Positions 1-8,888 of a DNA stretch of 44,952 nucleotides are shown here, piece by piece. A program made the translations under genes and the position numbers. Below the pieces are notes generated by a model, which worked only from the letters and a program-made list of their open reading frames with translations, did not search any database and was not told the DNA's origin. The first letter of the stretch is position 1. Each line of letters opens with the position of its first letter. The DNA comes from Paenibacillus maysiensis (lineage in GTDB: Bacteria > Bacillota > Bacilli > Paenibacillales > Paenibacillaceae): positions 1-44,952 of the forward strand of contig NZ_ASRY01000109.1 of NCBI RefSeq assembly GCF_000520815.1, in the 5' to 3' direction.

Positions 1-815
1 CATATTGATACACCGGCGGCACCAATTCCGTTCACAACGATTCGAACGTTTTCAATTCGCTTATTAACGACTTTCAAGGCATTCAGCAGGCCTGCAATCA
101 CCACGACCGCCGTGCCATGCTGATCATCGTGAAAGATAGGAATATCCAGCTCCTCGGCCAGCCGGGTTTCGATCTCGAAGCAGCGTGGGGAACTAATATC
201 CTCTAAATTAATTCCCCCGAAAATAGGACTGATCGCCTTAATCGTACGGATGATTTCCTCCGTATCCTTCGTATCCAGACAGATAGGAAAGGCGTCGACT
301 CCGGCGAGTTGCTTAAACAGCATCGCCTTGCCTTCCATCACCGGTGCAGCCGCATGCGGGCCGATATCGCCAAGCCCCAGCACTGCGGTACCATCGGTTA
401 TAACCGCGACCGTATTCCGTTTTATGGTCAGCGAGTACGCTTTTTTAGGATTCTCATGAATGGATGTGCACACCCGGGCCACCCCTGGAGTATACACCCG
501 CGACAGATCATCCCGATTTTTGATCGGCAGGTTGGGTTGGATTGATATTTTACCCCCCAGGTGCGCAAGAAACGTGCGGTCAGAAACGTTAATGAGTTGA
601 ATGCCTGCTAACGATTTGAGTGATTCGATGAGCGAAGTCTCCGCTATTTCAGCGACGTGGACGGTGATGTCACGAACGGACGAATCCTGTCCGGGACGAA
701 TAACATCAATGGAAGTAATGTCTCCCCCAGCGCGGCTGATGGTTGATGCGACATCACCGAAGTTTACTTTGGAATGAACAAGCTCCAATCGAAGAATCAG
801 ACTATTAAAGGCCAC
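1..815 (-). CDS. NAD(P)-dependent malic enzyme with N-terminal ACT domain (3' part cut off by window edge)
   Basis: Oxidative decarboxylation of malate to pyruvate in the cytoplasm. Reading from a GTG at 815, the first ~75 residues resemble an ACT regulatory domain. The malic-enzyme catalytic domain follows, with VYTPGVA, ITDGTAVLGLGDIGP and FHDDQHGTAVV (metal and substrate site), and then the start of the NAD-binding fold (VVNGIGAAGVSI). GTG is chosen because AGGAG lies 10 nt upstream and no in-frame ATG precedes it. About 271 codons are visible; the family is usually ~470 residues when an ACT domain is present. It lies downstream of dctS-dctR on the same strand, with a perfect cre at 1006-1019, so it fits C4-dicarboxylate catabolism under catabolite control. 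Whether the cofactor is NAD or NADP cannot be decided here. Confidence 0.9.
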   Translation of the reverse strand, partial: MAFNSLILRLELVHSKVNFGDVASTISRAGGDITSIDVIRPGQDSSVRDITVHVAEIAETSLIESLKSLAGIQLINVSDRTFLAHLGGKISIQPNLPIKNRDDLSRVYTPGVARVCTSIHENPKKAYSLTIKRNTVAVITDGTAVLGLGDIGPHAAAPVMEGKAMLFKQLAGVDAFPICLDTKDTEEIIRTIKAISPIFGGINLEDISSPRCFEIETRLAEELDIPIFHDDQHGTAVVVIAGLLNALKVVNKRIENVRIVVNGIGAAGVSI

Positions 816-1005
816 GGTACATCCGCTCCTATTCTATTCATAGCACGTGTGCGGCCCAAAGGCAGACACATGTACTGTTCGTGTCCAGACGGTAACAGAC
901 ACAATATGGTACAGCCAAAAAGTCGAACACTCAGGTAGTTGCCAGTTGCACCTCAGCACTCCCCTTTTCGTCTGAACATAATCATGTAGCTCCCCTGCTT
1001 TTACA

Positions 1006-1019
1006 TGTTACCGCTTTCA
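1006..1019 (-). promoter_or_regulatory. cre box (CcpA site) upstream of malic enzyme
   Basis: The minus strand reads TGAAAGCGGTAACA, which fits the cre consensus TGWAANCGNTNWCA at every position. It sits about 190 bp upstream of the malic enzyme start and just past the dctR stop codon. A weak hairpin (AAAAGC/GCTTTT, 1021-1040) next to it may end part of the dctSR transcript. Inference: glucose repression of malic enzyme, or read-through control from dctSR. Confidence 0.6.
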
Positions 1020-1050
1020 TAAAAGCGTTGGGAAGCTTTTGTTCATATTG

Positions 1051-1806
1051 TTATTTATGGTCATTTTGATCACGCAGCAGCTCATACCGATTAACGGGAC
1101 GACCGACCCCGCCATAATGCACAACAAGGCGCACGATCCCTCTTTTCTCCAGATAATCCAGGTATCTTCTTGCCGTTACACGAGCAATCCCTACTCCCTC
1201 CGCGGTTTCTTCAGCAGACAGCTTGCCGCCATGCTGCTCCATGACCGCAAGCACCTGCTTCAAGGTGGCAGCATTCAAGCCCTTTGGCAGCTCATCGTAA
1301 GACATCGCCCATTCCTCGTACACTGGAGTAGGGACTACCGCTTCCTTGGCTGCTTCTCCATTTTGCATAATGAGGTCCAGCTCTTCCTGGGTTCCTACTT
1401 CTTCTGCCCATAATCCGGCCTGCTGTACCCGGTAACGCTCCAATGTATGGTGGATACGCTCTACCTTGAACGGCTTCATGATATAATCGAACGCTCCGTT
1501 TCGCATCATTTCACGGATCGTCTCCGTATCCTTCGCGGCGGTCACGACAACTACATCTACAGGCAATCCCATAGAACGGATGCGCTGCAAGGTCGTTATC
1601 CCGTCCAGCGACGGCATGAACACGTCAAGAAAAACCAGATCAGGCTTTAGCTCCTCGATCAGCTCCAACCCCCGAAGCCCATTGGAAGCCAGACCTACGA
1701 CTTGGAACCCTTCAACCTGTTCGATAAACTGCCGATTCACCTCTTGTACCATCGGATCATCCTCGACCAGCAGCACACGAAAATGTGATTTAATAGGTTT
1801 ACTCAT
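1051..1806 (-). CDS. dctR: C4-dicarboxylate response regulator, CitB/DcuR family
   Basis: Cytoplasmic transcription regulator of 251 residues. The receiver domain (about residues 10-125) has the acidic pocket E15-D16-D17, the phospho-acceptor D61 (FLDVFMP) and the conserved K111 (MKPF). The C-terminal half carries the helix-turn-helix typical of CitB-type regulators (GVGIARVTARRYLDYLEKRG). Its ATG overlaps the end of the sensor kinase gene by 8 nt and has a good ribosome site (GGAGAGAGGGAG), so the two are translationally coupled. By position next to dctB and dctA it should activate dicarboxylate uptake genes, as DctR does in Bacillus. MalR is the alternative paralogue name; the adjacent DctB-like binding protein favours dctR. 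Confidence 0.85.
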   Translation of the reverse strand: MSKPIKSHFRVLLVEDDPMVQEVNRQFIEQVEGFQVVGLASNGLRGLELIEELKPDLVFLDVFMPSLDGITTLQRIRSMGLPVDVVVVTAAKDTETIREMMRNGAFDYIMKPFKVERIHHTLERYRVQQAGLWAEEVGTQEELDLIMQNGEAAKEAVVPTPVYEEWAMSYDELPKGLNAATLKQVLAVMEQHGGKLSAEETAEGVGIARVTARRYLDYLEKRGIVRLVVHYGGVGRPVNRYELLRDQNDHK

Positions 1807-3397
1807 CGTCGCTCCCTCTCTCCTTTAACGGAAATAGAATCTCTATCGAGGTTCCCAAGCCAAGGGATGACTCGCATGTCAGGCGGCCGTTCCCCTTGGT
1901 GACAATCCCGCTCAGTAAATGCAGCCCCATGCCGCGGCTCTCTCCGTCCTTGGTTGTAAATCCGCGGTCGAGCATTCGTTTCTTCGTGGTCTCCGACATT
2001 CCACAGCCGTTATCCTCAACCAATATGGACATATATTCGTCATCCTGCTGGATGCTGACATAAATCTCCTTGGAGCCGACTTCTGTATCCGCCAGTGCAT
2101 CAAAGGCATTCTCCATTAAATTTCCGAGTAACAGAACAAAATCATGTCGGTCAATCAGCCGGGGAAACTGATTCATTCTGCTGTCAGGATCAATCCTAAT
2201 ATCAATGCCAAGCTCTTTACCACGGCTAATTTTACCCAATAGCAGACCTGCAACTCCGTCATCATCGAAATGCTGTTGAAGGAAGCGTGTAATCTCCTCC
2301 TGTTGTTCGGTCACCTCGAACAGATAGCTCAAAGCCTCATTCTGCTGCCCAAGCTGGAGCAAGCCGGCGACGGTATGCATTTTGTTCATATGCTCATGAT
2401 TTTGTGCACGAAGCGCATGAACAAACTCTTTGACACCTGTGAGCTCCTCGGCCATTCTCGTCACCTCGGTCTTGTCCTGAAATATGGAGATTGCCCCCAT
2501 CGTAACTCCCCGTTCGCGAATGGGAATTCGGTTGCTCCAAATAATAGTTCCGCCAATTTTTAGCTCCTGGCTCAAAATTGCGACTCCCGAATCCAGCACT
2601 TCCGGCAAACGAGTATCCGGGATGACCTCACGGATCGGCAATCCCGCTACATCGCGGTGCACATCGAAAATTTGTTTGGCCCGTTCGTTGAAAATCGTAA
2701 TGATGCAGTTGCGGTCAATGGCAATGACGCCCTCGTGCATCGCCTGAAAGGCGGCGCTTCGCTCACGAAACATTCTCGCAATCTCCTGCGGCTCCAGATT
2801 GAACATCTGGAGCTTAATATGACGGGCCAGCAATGCAGAGCCAATCACACCAAACATCAACGACAGCAACGAAGTCATGACGATGGATTGTTTCTCCTGG
2901 CGGATAATCTCCGTCACGCTTGGCAGCAGGCCACCCGCCACGACGACGCCCACCTGCTCCGAGGAAGCATTCATAATCGGCACAAAGGAACGCAAGCCGA
3001 TGCCCGCTTCGCTGCGCACTTTGGAGACATACGTATGTTCAGCGAATGCGGCATCATCATCCCGAGCCTCAAACGTTCCGCCGATTCGTTCCGAAAGCGG
3101 ATGAGACAGCCGTTTGCGGTTCATATCGAGCACGATGATATAAGCCGCATCGTTTAATATCCGAATTTTGTCCGCCATAGGTGCAATCACGGCAGAAGCA
3201 TTGGGGTCGTCAATTCTTTCCACTACGTCCGGCAGGTTCGCAACCGTCTGAGCTGTAATCGTAAGCCGCTGTTTGAGTTCTTCTTCCTTGAGCCGGGTGG
3301 CGCTACCGAACAGAAAAAGACCGCCGATCAAAAGAGAAAAAAGAACGACTCCAAATGAAAGTATCATTATTTTCCAATATATGCGAAGTCTGTTCAT
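1799..3397 (-). CDS. dctS: C4-dicarboxylate sensor histidine kinase, CitA/DcuS family
   Basis: Membrane sensor kinase of 532 residues. One N-terminal membrane helix (about 9-33) is followed by an extracytoplasmic PAS-like sensor domain, a second helix near 170-195, a cytoplasmic PAS domain (about 210-310), a dimerisation helix with RAQNHEHMNKMH (phospho-acceptor probably H334) and a HATPase domain (GNLMENAFDAL, DNGCGM, GMGLHLL). The length matches Bacillus DctS. The start is the ATG at 3397, preceded by AAGGTG; an ATG 14 codons upstream has no ribosome site. It is divergent from dctB and in one operon with dctR. The ligand is inferred from the neighbours. Confidence 0.85.
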   Translation of the reverse strand: MNRLRIYWKIMILSFGVVLFSLLIGGLFLFGSATRLKEEELKQRLTITAQTVANLPDVVERIDDPNASAVIAPMADKIRILNDAAYIIVLDMNRKRLSHPLSERIGGTFEARDDDAAFAEHTYVSKVRSEAGIGLRSFVPIMNASSEQVGVVVAGGLLPSVTEIIRQEKQSIVMTSLLSLMFGVIGSALLARHIKLQMFNLEPQEIARMFRERSAAFQAMHEGVIAIDRNCIITIFNERAKQIFDVHRDVAGLPIREVIPDTRLPEVLDSGVAILSQELKIGGTIIWSNRIPIRERGVTMGAISIFQDKTEVTRMAEELTGVKEFVHALRAQNHEHMNKMHTVAGLLQLGQQNEALSYLFEVTEQQEEITRFLQQHFDDDGVAGLLLGKISRGKELGIDIRIDPDSRMNQFPRLIDRHDFVLLLGNLMENAFDALADTEVGSKEIYVSIQQDDEYMSILVEDNGCGMSETTKKRMLDRGFTTKDGESRGMGLHLLSGIVTKGNGRLTCESSLGLGTSIEILFPLKERGSDDE

Positions 3398-3484
3398 CCT
3401 CTTCACCTTCCCCTTAAACCGTTTACCTTTGAATATCATTGTGGAATAATGGGACTAAAATAGCAACAGATGGGAGGTTCCTTT

Positions 3485-4519
3485 GTGAAAAGAGCTGCTG
3501 GATTTGGTGTTTTGCTCGTACTGGGTATCCTGACGGCTTATCTAATCGGTTTTCAAAAGAATTTTGGTGAAGAGCTCCCTTATGATAGTGAATTTACCGG
3601 TCTTAAAGATCGGATCGTGATTAAATTTAGCCATGTGGTGGCGGAAAACTCGCCCAAAGGGCTGGCCGCCGCTTATTTTGCACAGCGGGTGAAAGAAAAA
3701 TCCAACGATCGGATTGAGATTCAAGTGTTCCCCAATGGGATGCGCTATTCAGAAACCACAGAAGTTGCCGCACTTCAGCGAGGAGAAATCCAGATGATCG
3801 CTCCTTCGTTTTCCAATTTGAACGCGATTGACCCAGCCTGGCTGGTGATGGATCTTCCGTTTGCCTTTGAGGATCAGGCTGAAGTCGATCAGGCACTGAA
3901 CGGAGAATTGGGCAAGCGGTTATCGCAAACACTTGACCCCTATGGCATGAAAGGCGTTGCCTTCTGGTCCAATGGCTTTCGACAGATCACGAATAACGCC
4001 CGTCCAATTGGCAAACCCGCAGACTTTGCGGGCTTGAAATTCCGTATCCAGCCAAGCCAGGTGTTGCAACGTCAGTTTGAAGCGCTTGGTGCATCAACCA
4101 TTAGCACTCCTTTCAATGAAATATACCACAGCCTAGAAACGCGAACGGCAGATGGACAGGAGAACACGATATCCAATATCCTTACCAAACGGTTTTACCA
4201 AGTGCAACGCTATATGACCATCAGCAACCACAGCTATCTGGGTTATGCCGTCGTATTTAACAAATCTTATTGGGATCGCCTCCCAAGTGACGCTAAGCTG
4301 GTGCTGCAGGAGGCACTTGAGGAAACGACGCGTTGGAACAAACGGGAAACAGATGAAAATGCGGATCGACTTAGCCAGTTGCAGCAGACCGGAGACATTA
4401 AAATTACCCACCTGTCCGAGGGTGAGCGTAAGCTTTGGAGGGAAAAACTGCGCGTTCTCTATCAGGAGTTCACTCCCATCATCGGGTCAGACCTGATGGA
4501 TATGATTCAAGGACCATAA
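3485..4519 (+). CDS. dctB: C4-dicarboxylate-binding protein, DctP/SBP_bac_7 family (DctB-like co-sensor)
   Basis: Exported solute-binding protein of 344 residues. An N-terminal hydrophobic segment (GVLLVLGILTAYLIG) acts as signal or anchor, then the TRAP-type binding fold with FSHVVAENSPKG, QVFPNG, LPFAF and the family signature around residues 150-190 (MKGVAFWSNGFRQ, FAGLKFRIQPS). The GTG at 3485 is preferred over an ATG five codons earlier because GGGAGG lies 7 nt upstream of it. No TRAP membrane subunits (DctQ/DctM) are nearby; instead it lies between dctS and a DctA-type symporter. This matches the Bacillus dctB-dctS-dctR-dctP locus, where the binding protein helps the kinase to sense substrate rather than feeding a TRAP transporter. 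Confidence 0.8.
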   Translation: MKRAAGFGVLLVLGILTAYLIGFQKNFGEELPYDSEFTGLKDRIVIKFSHVVAENSPKGLAAAYFAQRVKEKSNDRIEIQVFPNGMRYSETTEVAALQRGEIQMIAPSFSNLNAIDPAWLVMDLPFAFEDQAEVDQALNGELGKRLSQTLDPYGMKGVAFWSNGFRQITNNARPIGKPADFAGLKFRIQPSQVLQRQFEALGASTISTPFNEIYHSLETRTADGQENTISNILTKRFYQVQRYMTISNHSYLGYAVVFNKSYWDRLPSDAKLVLQEALEETTRWNKRETDENADRLSQLQQTGDIKITHLSEGERKLWREKLRVLYQEFTPIIGSDLMDMIQGP

Positions 4520-4589
4520 AGACCAAAAAGAACGTTATGACCGTATTCTTGTTTGCCAAGAACGCAGCTTTTACACTAGGGATACAAAA

Positions 4590-4603
4590 ATAAAGCGTTT
4601 TCA
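4590..4603 (-). promoter_or_regulatory. cre-like box upstream of dctA
   Basis: The minus strand reads TGAAAACGCTTTAT, matching the cre consensus TGWAANCGNTNWCA except for the last two bases. It lies 30 nt before the dctA start in the dctB-dctA spacer. Likely CcpA control of transporter expression; weaker than the site at 1006. Confidence 0.4.
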
Positions 4604-4633
4604 AAAACTAAAAGAAAGCGAGAGCGTATCCCT

Positions 4634-5935
4634 ATGAAACTGAGAATTAATTTTAAAAACTTGACGGTTCAGGTCGTTATCGCTATTGTTCTGGGCATTC
4701 TTCTTGGCCACTTTTTTCCTGCAACAGGCGAAAAGCTCAAAATACTCGGAGACTCCTTTATCAAGCTCATTAAGATGGTCATCGCACCCATTGTATTTTT
4801 TACAGTTGTACACGGGATTGCCAGCATGGGAGACATGAAGAAGGTCGGTCGCATCGGCGGAAAGGCCCTTCTCTATTTTGAAATCGTTACCACAATTGCG
4901 CTGGCTATTGGTCTAATCGTTGTTAATCTGGTAAGACCGGGAGCGGGCATTGATGTGAGCAAAGCAACCGGAGAAGTATCTCAATATGCTCAAAAAGCAG
5001 CGGAATCAAGTCATGGGCTCGTTGATTTCATCGTTGGCATTATTCCTGAAAATGTAGTGAGCGCTATGGCAGGCGGAGATTTACTGCCTATCCTGTTCTT
5101 TGCCATCCTCTTCGGACTGTCACTGACGGCCATGGGGGAGCAAGCCAAACCCGTCATTGTCCTGTTCGACAAGCTGTCGCACGCCTTCTTTGGCATCGTG
5201 AATATGATCATGAAATTGTCTCCAATCGCCGCATTCGGTGCCATGTCTTATACGATTGGTAAATTCGGCATTGGGTCGTTAACCTCTCTTGGCAAGCTGA
5301 TGGGTTCCGTTTACCTGACCATGGCCTTATTCATTATCATTGTGCTCGGTATGATTGCTCGTATGTACGGTTTCAGCATTTTCAAGTTTATCGCTTATAT
5401 CAAAGAAGAAATTTTGCTTGTACTCGGTACTTCATCCTCCGAGTCTGCCCTGCCCCGTATGATGGACAAAATGGAGAAATACGGCTGTTCCAAATCGGTG
5501 GTCGGCCTGGTCATTCCAACGGGCTATTCGTTTAACCTGGATGGTACGGCGATCTATTTGTCCATGGCTGCCATATTCGTAGCTCAGGCCTCCGGCGTCG
5601 ATATGACCATATGGCAGCAGTTGACACTGCTTGGTATCCTCATGCTGACCTCAAAGGGAGCGGCGGGCGTCACGGGCTCCGGATTTATCACGCTGGCAGC
5701 CACACTCGCGGCGTTCCCTTCCATCCCGCTGGCCGGAATGGCGCTGCTGCTCGGTGTGGATCGCTTCATGTCAGAAGCGCGGGCCATCACCAATCTGATT
5801 GGTAACGGGGTCGCTACCGTCATCGTCGCCAAATCGGAAAATGAGTTTCATCCCGACAAGCAGCCAGAAATTGCTCCGGCATCGACTGAGCTTGAAACCC
5901 GTCCTTTAAACAGCCCGGTTACTAAATCTGTATAA
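4634..5935 (+). CDS. dctA: C4-dicarboxylate:cation symporter, DAACS family
   Basis: Membrane transporter of 433 residues for succinate, fumarate and malate uptake. It has the DAACS pattern of about eight membrane helices plus re-entrant loops. Family signatures seen are the serine-rich loop ([14 protein letters not shown]), [37 protein letters not shown] and [16 protein letters not shown]. These are closer to DctA than to glutamate (GltP) carriers. It follows dctB on the same strand with a 114-nt spacer carrying a cre-like box, and ends before a clear terminator. In Bacillus the orthologous gene is named dctP. The ribosome site is weak (GAGAG). Confidence 0.88.
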   Translation: MKLRINFKNLTVQVVIAIVLGILLGHFFPATGEKLKILGDSFIKLIKMVIAPIVFFTVVHGIASMGDMKKVGRIGGKALLYFEIVTTIALAIGLIVVNLVRPGAGIDVSKATGEVSQYAQKAAESSHGLVDFIVGIIPENVVSAMAGGDLLPILFFAILFGLSLTAMGEQAKPVIVLFDKLSHAFFGIVNMIMKLSPIAAFGAMSYTIGKFGIGSLTSLGKLMGSVYLTMALFIIIVLGMIARMYGFSIFKFIAYIKEEILLVLGTSSSESALPRMMDKMEKYGCSKSVVGLVIPTGYSFNLDGTAIYLSMAAIFVAQASGVDMTIWQQLTLLGILMLTSKGAAGVTGSGFITLAATLAAFPSIPLAGMALLLGVDRFMSEARAITNLIGNGVATVIVAKSENEFHPDKQPEIAPASTELETRPLNSPVTKSV

Positions 5936-5984
5936 TAAAGTATGCTTTATAGTAGAGCCGGTATAAACAATTGAATGTGTTAAA

Positions 5985-6013
5985 AAAGAAGGAGCACTTA
6001 CCGCTCCTTCTTT
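5985..6013 (+). terminator. Terminator after dctA
   Basis: Perfect 11-bp stem, AAAGAAGGAGC (5985-5995) with GCTCCTTCTTT (6003-6013), around a 7-nt loop. The A-rich 5' flank lets it work in both directions. Confidence 0.75.
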
Positions 6014-6148
6014 AGATATTTCTGTTACCAAATACCAACAACATTGAACGTTTAAGCCAAGTTAATACCGGAAGAGGTCTTGGTTAGATACCTTACACCT
6101 TAACCTACCCCAATACCGCTATTGAGAACGTACTGATTTATTCTTGAT

Positions 6149-6805
6149 TTACACATTGGGTTCCCGTTTTGCAAACTCTTGTAACATACCTCTTATTTGT
6201 TCTACCAATAAAGTAGGCGCTTTCTTTGGTGAACCCGTGTCAAACGGAGGCTGCGGATCGTATTCCAAAATCAGTTGGACTCCTTTACCCATATCTTCTC
6301 CCAATTCCCATGCTATTAGTTGGAGTGCCATATCAATACCAGAGGAGACACCGGCTGCTGTAACGATTTTGCCCTGACGAACCACTCTCTCATCTGTTGG
6401 AATGGCTCCAAGAGATTGGAGCAGGTCTAAGGAACCCCAATGACTGGTGGCTACGGTTCCATTTAACAAGCCTGCGGCGCTCAAAATCAAAGAGCCGTTG
6501 CAAACCGACGTGGTCCATTTCGTAGTTTCATGTATTTGGCGAATCCAATTTAACGTTTCTTCGTCATTCATTGGAGTTTTATAATTTGGCGGACTGCAAC
6601 CTGGAACAACAAGAATATCAGCTGAAGTAACTTCAGAAAAACTGTAATCGGCATGCAAATAACCCATATTTGAGTCCAGCTTGATTAACCCTTTTTTCTT
6701 AGCGACAAACTTCACTTCACATTTCAGTGTAGCAGCAAATACATCGTATGGACCAATTGCATCTAATGCTGTGATTCCATCGAAAAGCATGATTGCGATT
6801 TTCAT
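6149..6805 (-). CDS. DJ-1/PfpI family protein, isonitrile hydratase-like (GlxA/InhA branch)
   Basis: Cytoplasmic protein of 218 residues with one DJ-1/PfpI domain and no attached AraC domain. The nucleophile-elbow cysteine is C102 (TSVCNGSLILSAAGLL), and D15 in LFDGITALDAIGP matches the conserved acid of isonitrile hydratase. HWGSLDLL and AAGVSSGIDMAL are typical of the branch. ATG at 6805 has the ribosome site GGAGAG. It is monocistronic, with an unusual CsoR-like palindrome 50-70 bp upstream. The real substrate is unknown: members include isonitrile hydratases, glyoxalase-like enzymes and proteins without known activity. Confidence 0.75.
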   Translation of the reverse strand: MKIAIMLFDGITALDAIGPYDVFAATLKCEVKFVAKKKGLIKLDSNMGYLHADYSFSEVTSADILVVPGCSPPNYKTPMNDEETLNWIRQIHETTKWTTSVCNGSLILSAAGLLNGTVATSHWGSLDLLQSLGAIPTDERVVRQGKIVTAAGVSSGIDMALQLIAWELGEDMGKGVQLILEYDPQPPFDTGSPKKAPTLLVEQIRGMLQEFAKREPNV

Positions 6806-6855
6806 GATGATCTCTCCTCTGATGTGGGATTTTTTTCTTTCACACTAATACTAAC

Positions 6856-6878
6856 ATACCCATAGGGGGTATGGGTAT
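6856..6878. promoter_or_regulatory. Perfect inverted repeat, CsoR/CstR-like operator candidate
   Basis: ATACCCATA (6856-6864), five G (6865-6869), TATGGGTAT (6870-6878): a perfect 9-bp inverted repeat. It has the TACCC...GGGTA core with a G/C tract, as seen at operators of CsoR-family (copper, sulfide) repressors. It lies 51 bp upstream of the DJ-1-family start, where a promoter is expected. No CsoR gene is in the window. Confidence 0.5.
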
Positions 6879-6972
6879 ATAAAATATTGCGAAAACTTAC
6901 CAGTGTAAAACCCTCTGTCCTCGACCGAGGTATCTTAATTTCAAACATCTCTTGTCACAAAAAGGCTTACTT

Positions 6973-7002
6973 AAAAAGGACTGCCCCAGGGTAGTCCTTT
7001 TT
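6973..7002 (-). terminator. Terminator of the ABC exporter operon
   Basis: AAAAAGGACT (6973-6982) pairs with AGTCCTTTTT (6993-7002), and an inner CCC/GGG pairing continues the stem. On the minus strand it ends in a T run and lies 54 nt past the stop of the downstream exporter gene. Confidence 0.7.
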
Positions 7003-7055
7003 AGCATTATAAAGCTTCTACATCATGCCTACAAATCTGCTTATCCAGAGCCGGC

Positions 7056-8888
7056 TTAAGAGCTTTGCTTTCTCAACTGACCATAATATAAGTCGCTGTA
7101 AAAGCCTTTATGGGTCAGCAGCTCATCATGAGAGCCCTGCTCCTCCAGACGACCGTCCTTCAGGACCAGAATCCGGTCAGCCTGACGAATGGTATTTAGA
7201 CGATGCGCGATGACGAAGCTTGTTCGCCCCTGCATAAGCCGCTCCAGTCCTTCTTGTATTTTTATCTCAGTAATCGTGTCGATGCTGCTGGTTGCCTCGT
7301 CGAGTACGAGGATTGAAGGGTTAGCCAAAATAGCGCGGGCGATAGCCAATAGCTGTTTTTGCCCTTGGCTGATACCGCTGCCGTTAGCCTCCAGCACCTT
7401 GTCGTATCCGTCCTTCATCCGCATGATAAAGGAGTGGGCATTCGCCAGCTTCGATGCTTCCTCTATCTCTTCATCGGTGGCATCCAGTCTGCCGAAGCGG
7501 ATATTTTCGCGGATTGTCCCTTGGAACAGAAAGGAATCCTGTAGCACAAACGCCATACGGGAGCGCAAGCTTTCACGCTGTATGGTGGTAATGTCACGTC
7601 CATCTAGCGTGATCATTCCCTTGTCGGGACTGTAAAAACGGGATATCAATTGGATCAGCGTCGTTTTTCCGGCCCCGGTCGGACCGACCAGTGCGATCAT
7701 CTCACCCGGCTTGGCTTCAAAAGAGATACCTTTCAGCGTAGCGCTTCCCTCATCATAACCGAAAGAAACATCCGTAAACCGCACTGCCCCCTCAACATGC
7801 TCTACCTCCACTGCACCGCGTTCATCCTTGGACTCTTCATCCTCATCCAATATTTCAAATACACGCTCAGCTCCGGCAATAGCAGACAGCAGTGTGTTCC
7901 ACTGGTTAGCCAGATCGTTCAGCGGTCTGGTGAACTGGCGGGCATATTCTACGAATACAATAATTGTACCTATAGTGATGGAGCCGCGAATGGCCAAAAT
8001 CCCGCCGATCCCCGCTACAATGGCAAAGCTGAGATTATTCAGCCCGTTCATCAGCTTCGGAATAAAACCGGAAATCGTTTGTGCCCAGAAGCCCGACAGA
8101 CGGATACGATCATTACGTTCGCCAAAGCCGCGAATAACTCTCTTTTCCTGCGAAAATGCTTTGATAATCTGCTGCCCGGACAGCGTTTCTTCAATATAAC
8201 CGTTCAGTTCCCCCAGGTTCTTCTGGCGTTCCTTGTATAAAGGCCCGGTGCGGCGCGTAATCCAGCGCATCCCGACTGCCATCAGCGGCACCACGATAAA
8301 GGTCAGCAGTGTCATCAGCGGGCTTAACCACAGCATGACCGCAAGTGTACCCACCAGCGTCAATATGCTCGAAAAAATCTGAATGGCCGAGCTGTTCAGC
8401 GTAGAGCTGACATTTTCGATATCATTGGTCAATCGACTCATGATCTCTCCCTGCTGACGTTTGCCGTAGAAAGGAATCGGTAGCCGATGCAAATGTGAAA
8501 ACAGATCGAAACGCATACGATACACCGTCTCTTGGGCAATCTCGATCATCCAGATATTTTGCAACCAGGAGGTTAGCGAGTTGAGCAGATATACAGCCCC
8601 CAGCCCAATGAGAAAATAAATCCACGTGCGTCCGCCCGGACCTTCCAGAAAATCGTCCACTGCGACGCCGACCAAATACGGACCCAGCAGAGCCAGTCCG
8701 GAGCTGAGCAGTACCATGAACAGTACCAGCATCAGCTTGGCCTTGCGACGGGCCAGATACGCCCATGTCCGTCCTAACGTGCCGGACCAGTTCTTGGCCT
8801 TGCGGCGTCCCTCTGCTCCTGCCGGGTTCCGCAGCACACCGGACGGCGGTGTAGGCTGACGGAACGGATCAATGAGTTCCTTGAACAT
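7056..8888 (-). CDS. ABC exporter half-transporter, heterodimeric multidrug type (canonical Walker B partner)
   Basis: Membrane protein of 610 residues: about 75 N-terminal residues, six membrane helices (about 60-340), then the nucleotide-binding domain. Walker A is GPTGAGKTTL and Walker B is ILVLDEATSSID with the catalytic Glu, but the signature is ISQGQ instead of LSGGQ. A degenerate signature here with a degenerate Walker B in the partner is the hallmark of asymmetric heterodimers such as BmrC/BmrD and TM287/288. The ATG at 8888 has AAGGAGGAG upstream, and the first 20 nt overlap the 3' end of the partner gene, so translation is coupled. Substrate unknown; related Bacillus pairs are YheI/YheH, BmrC/BmrD and YfiB/YfiC. 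Confidence 0.85.
   Translation of the reverse strand: MFKELIDPFRQPTPPSGVLRNPAGAEGRRKAKNWSGTLGRTWAYLARRKAKLMLVLFMVLLSSGLALLGPYLVGVAVDDFLEGPGGRTWIYFLIGLGAVYLLNSLTSWLQNIWMIEIAQETVYRMRFDLFSHLHRLPIPFYGKRQQGEIMSRLTNDIENVSSTLNSSAIQIFSSILTLVGTLAVMLWLSPLMTLLTFIVVPLMAVGMRWITRRTGPLYKERQKNLGELNGYIEETLSGQQIIKAFSQEKRVIRGFGERNDRIRLSGFWAQTISGFIPKLMNGLNNLSFAIVAGIGGILAIRGSITIGTIIVFVEYARQFTRPLNDLANQWNTLLSAIAGAERVFEILDEDEESKDERGAVEVEHVEGAVRFTDVSFGYDEGSATLKGISFEAKPGEMIALVGPTGAGKTTLIQLISRFYSPDKGMITLDGRDITTIQRESLRSRMAFVLQDSFLFQGTIRENIRFGRLDATDEEIEEASKLANAHSFIMRMKDGYDKVLEANGSGISQGQKQLLAIARAILANPSILVLDEATSSIDTITEIKIQEGLERLMQGRTSFVIAHRLNTIRQADRILVLKDGRLEEQGSHDELLTHKGFYSDLYYGQLRKQSS

Noticed and set aside
2657..3157. 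A 166-codon plus-strand frame opposite dctS
   Set aside because: Shadow of the kinase gene; composition follows the opposite strand's codons.
3485..5935. A TRAP transporter formed by dctB and the following gene
   Set aside because: The following gene is a DAACS symporter, not DctM, and no DctQ-like small membrane protein is present.
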